Of a stretch of DNA of 64,000 nt, positions 32,021 to 39,000 are shown piece by piece. The first letter of the stretch is position 1, and every line of letters starts with the position of its first letter. The notes under the pieces were generated by a model that saw only the letters and a list, made by a program, of their open reading frames with translations, was not told where the DNA came from and did not search any database. Both the position numbers and the translations under genes were made by a program. Source of the stretch: an uncultured Pseudomonadales bacterium (GTDB lineage Bacteria > Pseudomonadota > Gammaproteobacteria > Pseudomonadales > Azotimanducaceae); assembly GCA_958296195.1 (NCBI GenBank), contig OY282455.1:1550001-1614000 (forward strand), in the 5' to 3' direction.

Positions 32021-33070
32021 ATGGGCGCCATGGCAACTTCTGACCCCGCCAACAAGCTCATTTTCTCCGATGACCGAACGGTCGCTGACCTGCTGCGCGG
32101 CTTCGTTGTCGCCCAGTGGCACGGCGAATTGGACTTCAACAGCCTAACAAAGCGGTCGTCGGAGTTCATCGGTGAGGCCCTTAGACGGCGCATCGGCGAC
32201 ATGGCGTGGACCGTTGAGTTTAAGGTGGGCGATCGGCTTGACGACGGGGCGCGGCCCTACTTGGCCTTGTTGCTGGAATTTCAGTCCCGAGTGGACAAGA
32301 AAATGGCTTGGCGAGTCTCCGAGTATGCCCACCTGCTGCACCGGGAACTGCACCGAAGCGGTGCCCACCAGCGCGAAGGCCGGATGCCCCCCGTACTGCC
32401 CGTGGTGGTTTACAACGGAGAACGGCCTTGGTCTCACTCGCTAGAGCGGCCGGCGCAGTTTACGAGGGCACCGGGAAACGGTGCCCTGCCCCGTAGCCTG
32501 TTGGGGCAGGCTTATACCGTGCTTGACGAATCGGCTTGGGCGGAGGACGATGGCGACCTGTTCGGCAGCCGCCTACCAAGTGGCAACCGGGTCACAACGC
32601 TGATCGGATTGGACGGAGGTCCGGGAGACGAGTTGACCCAGCGGTTGGCGGCGGCGTTTGAGCAACACGACGGTAGTGACGAGGCCGGTCTGCGGGAAGG
32701 CTTCTACGCCCGTGTGGAGGACCGGCTGCAGCGTTTAGACTGTGATGGCCTGCCCCCACTGGCGGAGCTGGAGCGGGCCTTGGCGGAAAGACGAGGAGGC
32801 GAAATGGCGACATTGTTGGATGCAAGGCTAAGGGCCTGGCGGGATGAATTGGTTGAGCAGGGCCAAGCGCGGGGGATTGAGCGAGGCCGCGCCGACGAGC
32901 GGGCACTGCTGTGCCGCCAAGCAGCGCGGCGGTTCGGTGCGGAGACGGCGCAGCGGCTTTCGGGCTTGCTGGAGGGCTTAAGAGCGGCAGACGAGTTGGC
33001 TGTGGTGGGCGACTGGATTGTGGACTGCGAAACCGGCGCCGACCTGCTGGCACGGGTTCGCGCCCGGTGA
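32021..33070 (+). CDS. Rpn-family nuclease/putative transposase (intact copy)
   Basis: 349 residues. The N-terminal PD-(D/E)XK core includes Asp/Glu in WTVEFKVGDRLDDG and LALLLEFQSRVDKKMAWRV, as in the Rpn (recombination-promoting nuclease, YhgA-like) family. A DUF4351-like helical tail (ERGRADERALLCRQAARRFG) ends the protein. A second ATG at 32030 could be the true start. The gene diverges from cas3; the 211 bases between (31810-32020) probably hold both promoters, but I see no clear -10/-35. It is very similar to the IS-split copy at 21940-24361 and to the 3' fragment at 35899-36063. Rpn proteins have been linked to recombination and to phage defence. Confidence 0.85.
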   Translation: MGAMATSDPANKLIFSDDRTVADLLRGFVVAQWHGELDFNSLTKRSSEFIGEALRRRIGDMAWTVEFKVGDRLDDGARPYLALLLEFQSRVDKKMAWRVSEYAHLLHRELHRSGAHQREGRMPPVLPVVVYNGERPWSHSLERPAQFTRAPGNGALPRSLLGQAYTVLDESAWAEDDGDLFGSRLPSGNRVTTLIGLDGGPGDELTQRLAAAFEQHDGSDEAGLREGFYARVEDRLQRLDCDGLPPLAELERALAERRGGEMATLLDARLRAWRDELVEQGQARGIERGRADERALLCRQAARRFGAETAQRLSGLLEGLRAADELAVVGDWIVDCETGADLLARVRAR

Positions 33071-33103
33071 TGCCCCAAGATTGGGTGACGCCCCTACGCA
33101 GAT

Positions 33104-33333
33104 GTGAATTCGGCCTTGCGGAAATCCGGTTCGCAGCCCGAGGGTGCATCTTCCGGCGTCACTCCCGCCATCGACCCCACCGATCACCTTGCCGCCGGCT
33201 GCTTGGCCTTGGGCTTGGAGGTCGGCCGCAAAGAGAGCCGCCTCCACGCCTGCGCCGCTATCCGCCAAACGCCCGCCCATCCGCCGCTTCAGCTAAAAGT
33301 CGCTACAACGCAACTCACTGTCCCCATATTGCG
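33104..33333 (+). pseudogene. Decayed 5' end of an exonuclease-helicase gene
   Basis: From a GTG at 33104 the frame reads VNSALRKSGSQPEGASSGV ... CLALGLEVGRKESRLHACAA. It aligns over about 50 residues with the start of the 1790-residue helicase at 36080 (MNSPSQEPSSRLAGGSSGAT ... CLALDLEVSCKNKRIHAFAA). The first catalytic Asp of the exonuclease motif (DLEV) is Gly here. After about 33265 the similarity stops, and an IS interrupts at 33334. In both places the fragment directly follows an Rpn gene end, so an Rpn-helicase unit was once duplicated. Confidence 0.75.
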
Positions 33334-34849
33334 TGTTAGCAACAAATAGAAGTGTCCGGTTTTAGAACAAATAAACTGTCCGGTTTGGCTGCGGTGGGCG
33401 CGGGCAAGGCTTTGGCGCTTCCCGCAGCGCAAGTTTGCATCCGGACGGCCGGCGCTTGAAGCCGGCGCCGTTCGGGTTTCAGTCGGGCTTTGCGCCTCGG
33501 GCGAAGGGAGCGCAGCGACCGCAGCCGGAGGCGCAAAGCCCGGCGGCGGCTGGATTGGGGCGCACCGTTCGGCATGGCGCTACGCGGCGGCGGCCAGTTC
33601 GCCTTCCGCCAACGGTTCGCCCCCGGCGGCGTACCTAGCCAGCCGGCGGGGGCCGTGCCAGACCGACAGCGTCCCGTCGGCGTGGCGGCGGACCTTCACC
33701 TTGGCCTTCATGTAGTGCGCCCGATGCCGGTCCGCCGGCAACTGCAGGGCCAGCCCCTCGAACCTCACGCAGTTGTCCCGGCCCACGGCGCGCTCGTGAA
33801 TCTCGCACAGGACGTCGTCCAGCGCCGCCGGGTCCCGGCAGGGCACGAACGCCGAACCCGACTCCCGCGCCGGCTGCGCGAACTCCGCGTTGAAGGCCGG
33901 CATGTAGACCTCCGCCAGGTAGCGGTTGGCGGACTCCAGGTCCGTCGCCCCGGCCAGCGCCAACTCCTTCGGCAGCCGGCCTTGGTGGGTGCCGAACGCC
34001 CGCTCCGAGCGCCCCCGCGCCTCCGGCGAATAGGCCGGGATCATCTCGATCCCCAGACGGGCCATCGCCCGGCCGAACTGCGTCAGGTTCTCCCGGTCCA
34101 CCTTCCCGCCCGCCTCCGGCGTCGTCCAGTAGTGCGAGCCCCGATCCGTGTACAGCGAGCAGAACAGGCCCTTGGCCTCGATCGTCTCCCGAACGCCCCG
34201 AAAGCTGCTCCACAGCCCCTCCTCCCCGCACAGGAACATCGAGTGGTGCTCGCTCGTCGCGTCGTCCATCGTCACGATCAGGTCCCAACGCCGGCCCTCG
34301 ACCCACTCGTGGCTGCTGCCGTCCTGGTGCAGCAGCATCCCCGGCCAAGGCGCCCGCTCCCGCCGCTTGCGGTGCCTGCCCCGGCCCTTCGACCTGGGCA
34401 CGGCGCCCGCCCGCTGAAGCTTGTCCTTCACCCAGCCATAGCTGCGCTCCCCGCCGTCGCGGCGGTACCAGGAGTAAAAGTGTCGAACGCTCCAGCCCTC
34501 ATGCCGCGTCCGGTACCGATCCACCATCCGCATCACCTCGTCCACCGGCGCCGCGCGGTGCGACGCCCCCGACAGCCGCCGGTCACGAAGACCGTCGATC
34601 CCGTCCTCCTCGTAGCGCTCGGTCCAACGCCGGAACGTCCGGGGGCAAACCCCCAACAGCTCCGCCGCATCCTCCTGCGTCAGCCGACGCTCCGTCCAAA
34701 CCCCGTAAACCTCCTCGAACACCATGTCCCGCTTCTCCTGAGCCAAGCTCGCCTTGCCCATGTCAATGCGCTCCGGTTGTCAAACCGGGCGACAGTAAAA
34801 CCGGACAGTTCCTGTGTTCTTAAAGCGGACACTTTATTTGTTCTTAACA
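33334..34849 (-). mobile_element. ISNCY/IS1202-like insertion sequence with 17-bp target duplication
   Basis: The ends are TGTTAGCAACAAATAG on the left and, reversed, TGTTAAGAACAAATAAAG on the right, each followed by GTGTCCG-type motifs and a subterminal second copy (ACTGTCCGG). The flanking 17-bp repeat ACTGTCCCCATATTGCG lies at 33317-33333 and 34850-34866. The element is 1516 bp with one transposase gene; 33350-33579 inside it, between the left end and the gene, holds no supported gene. Confidence 0.92.
33580..34761 (-). CDS. ISNCY-type DDE transposase
   Basis: 393 residues (MGKASLAQEKRDMVFEEVYG ...). Helix-turn-helix RLTQEDAAELLGVCPRTFRRW; integrase core with Asp in WDLIVTMDDATSEH, Asp in CSLYTDRGSHYW and Glu in SPEARGRSERAFGTHQGR; beta-rich C-terminus DGTLSVWHGPRRLARY. 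It is clearly related to the transposase at 22494-23747 along its whole length, yet the two elements produced target duplications of different length. A long open frame on the opposite strand (33490-34875) is a shadow. Confidence 0.9.
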   Translation of the reverse strand: MGKASLAQEKRDMVFEEVYGVWTERRLTQEDAAELLGVCPRTFRRWTERYEEDGIDGLRDRRLSGASHRAAPVDEVMRMVDRYRTRHEGWSVRHFYSWYRRDGGERSYGWVKDKLQRAGAVPRSKGRGRHRKRRERAPWPGMLLHQDGSSHEWVEGRRWDLIVTMDDATSEHHSMFLCGEEGLWSSFRGVRETIEAKGLFCSLYTDRGSHYWTTPEAGGKVDRENLTQFGRAMARLGIEMIPAYSPEARGRSERAFGTHQGRLPKELALAGATDLESANRYLAEVYMPAFNAEFAQPARESGSAFVPCRDPAALDDVLCEIHERAVGRDNCVRFEGLALQLPADRHRAHYMKAKVKVRRHADGTLSVWHGPRRLARYAAGGEPLAEGELAAAA

Positions 34850-34936
34850 ACTGTCCCCATATTGCGTTGACGTAGGGAGCGAGGAGGCGTAGCATTCAAT
34901 CGTCGCCCCGTGTAATGCAATGGGGCGGCTAGCTAG

Positions 34937-34964
34937 GGGGCTCCTTCGGGAGCCCCTTTACTTT
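34937..34964 (+). terminator. Rho-independent terminator with TTCG loop
   Basis: GGGGCTCC, loop TTCG, GGAGCCCC, then TTTACTTT. This is an 8-bp GC-rich stem with a stable tetraloop and a short T-rich tail on the plus strand. It lies 55 bases before the NYN gene start and would stop transcription arriving from the left. The rest of 34850-35018 contains only the IS target duplication and no gene. Confidence 0.7.
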
Positions 34965-35018
34965 CTGCTAGAATGGCAAGCGTCGTCTTGCTGCCCTGGG
35001 CAGGGAGGAGGCCCGATT

Positions 35019-35876
35019 GTGGACCGAGTCGCGGTTTTCGTTGACGCTGGCTATCTTTTCGCGCAAGGCTCCAAAGCGCTATGTGGCCAGAAGTTGGAAC
35101 GCCGTTACGTGTCACTTGACCACCAAGTTGCGGTTGACCGGCTGACGGAGTTTGCGGAGGCCACATCTAAGCTCCCACTGCTGCGCATTTATTGGTACGA
35201 TGGCACATCCACCGGACCAACGCCACAACACAACACGCTGGCCGACCGGCCGAACATCAAGGTGCGCCTCGGCATCGTGAACTCCATGGGCGAACAGAAG
35301 GGCGTGGACTCCCTGATCGTCACTGACATGATCACACTGGCTCGTAACCGGGCTATGGCGTCTTGCGTACTCCTTTCGGGAGACGAGGATATCCGCGTCG
35401 GCGTCCAGCAAGCTCAGGAGTATGGGGTGCGTGTGTATCTTCTCGGCATTAAGCCTGCACGAGGTAGCCAGTCCCTGTTTCTTCTCCGGGAGGCGGACAG
35501 CTCGCACGAGTGGTCCGAAGACCATCTCAGACCGTTCCTGAAGTGCGAGCCGCCAACGTCAACCCGCTACCCAGCATCCCGCCCCGACGCCAACATTTCG
35601 GCGATACGACCGACGGACCAGCGAAATGTGGATGACAGACTGCTTCACATAGCCCGCGAAGTGGCGGACGACATGCCGCTTGCGGAGGTGCCCTCGACAG
35701 TTGACGAAATCCTCGCGACCAACCAACGACCACGCCACATAGACGCGAGGCTGCTGGCGATGTCTCGAAACGCGATCGGCCGCGACCTAGCCCCAGATGA
35801 AAAGCGCACTGTCAGAAACGGGTTCCTCACCGCCTTGCAGGAGCGTTTGACCAATTCCGAGGCACGGCCTGAATGA
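35019..35876 (+). CDS. NYN-domain (PIN-like) putative ribonuclease
   Basis: The frame is open from 34920, but GGGAGGAGG at about 35003-35011 points to the GTG at 35019 (VDRVAVFVDAGYLFAQGSKA), giving 285 residues. Residues 1-170 fit the NYN/PIN nuclease fold: FVDAGYLF supplies the first Asp, QKGVDSLIVTDMITLARN the central acidic pair, and CVLLSGDEDIRVGVQQAQEY the last Asp cluster. The C-terminal about 100 residues (DDRLLHIAREVADDMPLAEV...) form an unassigned helical region. NYN proteins usually cut RNA. It lies between an IS and the Rpn fragment in the nuclease/helicase island. Confidence 0.8.
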   Translation: MDRVAVFVDAGYLFAQGSKALCGQKLERRYVSLDHQVAVDRLTEFAEATSKLPLLRIYWYDGTSTGPTPQHNTLADRPNIKVRLGIVNSMGEQKGVDSLIVTDMITLARNRAMASCVLLSGDEDIRVGVQQAQEYGVRVYLLGIKPARGSQSLFLLREADSSHEWSEDHLRPFLKCEPPTSTRYPASRPDANISAIRPTDQRNVDDRLLHIAREVADDMPLAEVPSTVDEILATNQRPRHIDARLLAMSRNAIGRDLAPDEKRTVRNGFLTALQERLTNSEARPE

Positions 35877-35898
35877 TTGATATCTCAAGGCCCATATT

Positions 35899-36063
35899 AT
35901 GCTCTCGCAGCCAAGCGGCGCGGCGGTTCGGCGCGGAGACGGCGCAGCGGCTTTCGGGCTTGCTGGAGGGCTTAAGAGCGGCAGACGAGTTGGCAGTCGT
36001 GGGCGACTGGATTGTGGATTGCGAAACCGGCGCCGACCTGCTGGCGCGGGTTCGCGCTCGGTG
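35899..36063 (+). pseudogene. 3' fragment of an Rpn-family gene
   Basis: The frame starting at SQAARRFGAETAQRLSGLLE and ending DLLARVRAR repeats the last about 54 residues of the intact Rpn gene at 32021-33070 almost identically, including the wording around the stop. There is no nuclease core: the upstream DNA is the end of the NYN gene. It directly precedes the helicase gene, in the same arrangement as the intact Rpn gene and the decayed helicase start at 33104. Confidence 0.85.
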
Positions 36064-36079
36064 ATGCATCAAGACAGAT

Positions 36080-39000
36080 GTGAATTCGCCCTCCCAAGAA
36101 CCTAGTTCGCGGCTGGCGGGCGGATCCTCCGGCGCCACCCCCGCTTCCGACCGCTTCGCCGCCAGTTGCCTTGCTTTGGACTTGGAGGTCAGCTGCAAAA
36201 ACAAGCGCATCCACGCCTTTGCCGCCGTGTGCGACGATGCGCCGTCCCTGGTTTACCACCGCGGCGACTTAGCGGCGGCATTGGGCAAGTTGGATGCCTT
36301 CGCGGAAGGTGCAACCTACCTTCTAGGCCACAACCTCATCGCTTTCGACTTGCCCCATCTGCGGGCCGCAAAGCCTGACCTTCGGCTCCTGCAACTGCCG
36401 CCCATCGACACCCTGTGGCTCAACCCTCTGGCCTTCCCGCGCAATCCCTACCACCACTTGGTCAAGCACTACCAAGACGGGCAACTTAGGCGCGGGCGGG
36501 TGAATGACCCGGAACTGGACGCCCGGCTTTCGCTGCAAGTGTTGGCCGACCAACGCAAGGCGTTGCGCAAGGCCGACTCGGATCTGTTGACCGCATGGCA
36601 CTGGCTGACGACAGCGGAGGGCGCAATTCCGCCCGACTTGGCCAGGACGCGCATCTCAGCCGCCGGCTTTGACGCCTTTTTCGCCACCCTGCGCCAAGCG
36701 CCGCGGCCATCCGCCGCCGAGGCCCGAGCGGCCATTCGCCAAAGGCTTGCGCAAACGGCTTGCCGCAGTCAAAGCCGGGAAATCCTCGCCCAGCCGGCGC
36801 AGCATGGTTGGGCGCTGGCGTACGCTTTGGCGTGGCTTTCCGTAGCCGGCGGGAACTCCGTGATGCCGCCCTGGGTGCTGTATCAGTTTTCCGAGGCCGG
36901 GCGGTTGGTGCGCCGCTTGCGGGACTTGGCCTGCACCGATCCCGCCTGCGATTGGTGCCGGGAGCGGCAGGACGCCCGCAAGGAGCTCAAGCGCTGGTTC
37001 GGCTTTGACGATTTCCGCCCAGAGCCAAAGGATGGCCAAGGCAAGCCCATGCAGCAATCCATTGTGGAGGCGGCCATGGCCGGCACAGCGGTGCTGGGCA
37101 TTCTGCCCACGGGAACCGGCAAGTCCCTGTGTTACCAGATTCCCGCCCTGTCCCGCTACGACAAAACCGGGGCGCTGACGGTGGTGATCTCCCCCTTGGT
37201 GGCGCTCATGGCGGATCAGGTGGCCGGCTTGGAGCGGCATGGCATCGGTTGCGCCGTCACCATCAACGGCCTGCTGTCCATGCCGGAGCGCAAGGAGGCG
37301 CTGGATCGGGTGCGCTTGGGCGACGCCGGCATTCTCATCATCGCCCCGGAGCAGCTTCGCAGCGTCTCCGTGCGCCAAGCCCTCGCCCAACGGGAGGTCG
37401 GCGCTTGGGTGCTCGACGAGGCGCACTGCCTGTCCCGCTGGGGGCATGACTTTAGGCCGGACTATCGCTATGTAACACGCTTCATCCGCGAAAAGGCCGC
37501 CGCTGCGCCGGTGCTGTGCCTGACCGCCACCGCCAAGCCGGACGTGCGGGAGGACATTCTTCGCCACTTCCGCGAACGGTCCGGCGTTGACTTGACGGTT
37601 TTCGATGGCGGCGCCAGCCGCGCCAACCTGGAGTTTGTGGTCGTGCAGACTACGCTCGGCGAGAAGTTCGCCCACATCCACCAAATTCTGGAGGCGGACT
37701 TGCCGCCGGAGGTTCCGGGCGGCGCCATCGTCTATTGCGCGACCCGCCGCAGCAGCGAAGACATTGCCGGTTTCCTGCGCGGCAAGGGCGTTGTCGCGGA
37801 CCACTTCCACGCCGGCCTGTCGCCGGAGATCAAGAAATCCGTCCAGCAGCAGTTCATTGCAGGCGAAACGCGGGTGATTGTCGCCACCAACGCCTTTGGC
37901 ATGGGCATCGACAAGCCGGATGTGCGCTTGGTGATTCACGCCGACATTCCCGGCTCCTTGGAAAACTACCTGCAGGAGGCCGGCCGCGCCGGCCGGGACC
38001 GGGCCTTGGCCCGCTGCGTGCTGCTCTACACCGCGGACGACGTGGAGCGGCAGTTTGGCCTGTCGGCCCGTTCCCGCCTCAGCCGCCGGGAGATTCAGGG
38101 CATTCTGAAGGCGCTGCGCAATCTGCACCGGAAGAAGCGCCTAGCCGGCGAGGTGGTCGCCACCTCCGGCGAAATTCTGGGCGAGGACGAAGAGGCCGCG
38201 TTCGAGCGGGACTCCACCACCGACGACACCCGGGTGCGCACCGCCATCTCCTGGCTGGAGGAGGCGCAGCTGCTCACCCGCGAGGAGAACCGAGTGCAGG
38301 TCTTCCCTTCCTCCCTGCGGGTGGATTCCGTGGGCGAAGCTCGCCGCAAGTTGGCCGGGCGCAAACTTCCGGCGGACTACCGCGCCAGTTTGCTGGCCAT
38401 CGCCAAAGCTCTTATCGAGGCGGACCCGGACGAAGGCATCTCCACCGACGAGCTGGTGGGGGTCTCCGGTTTGACGCCGGAGCGGGTGCGCCACGCCATG
38501 TTTGACTTGGAGGCGTTGGGAATCGCCAGCAACGACACGGCGCTGACCGCCTTCGTCCATGTGGGGGTGCCGCGGGCATCGCACAAGCGCCTAGCGGAAG
38601 CGACGGCCTTGGAGGGAGCTCTCATCGAGGCGCTGCAGGAAACGGCGCCGGACATGCAAAAGGGCGACGCATCCACCCTGCATCTGCGCCTTGTCACCCA
38701 GCGCCTAAAGGACGCCGGCCACGCCCAAGCCTTGCCGGAGGGCGTATGGCGCCTGCTGCGCAGCATCGCCGGGGATGGGCGCAACGAGGGCGCTGGCAAA
38801 GGCAGCCTCGGATTGCGCCGCCGGGACCCGGAAACGGTGCGGGTAACTCTGCAACGCTCTTGGAAGGCGCTAGCCGAAATCGCCTTGCGCCGCCGCGCCG
38901 CCGGGCAGCGCCTGCTCGAGCATTTGCTTGGCTGCCTGCCGCCCGGCATCCGGGGCACGGATCTGCTGGCCGAAACCACCCTCGGCAAGCTGATGGCAGC

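Noticed and set aside
33490-34875. 461-codon plus frame opposite the second IS transposase
   Set aside because: Antisense shadow; the minus strand encodes the complete DDE core.
34850-34935. Possible small structured RNA or tRNA before the NYN gene
   Set aside because: No cloverleaf or CCA/anticodon pattern; the clear structure is the terminator hairpin just after.
36656-38128. 490-codon minus frame within the large helicase gene
   Set aside because: The plus frame carries all helicase motifs; the antisense product has none.
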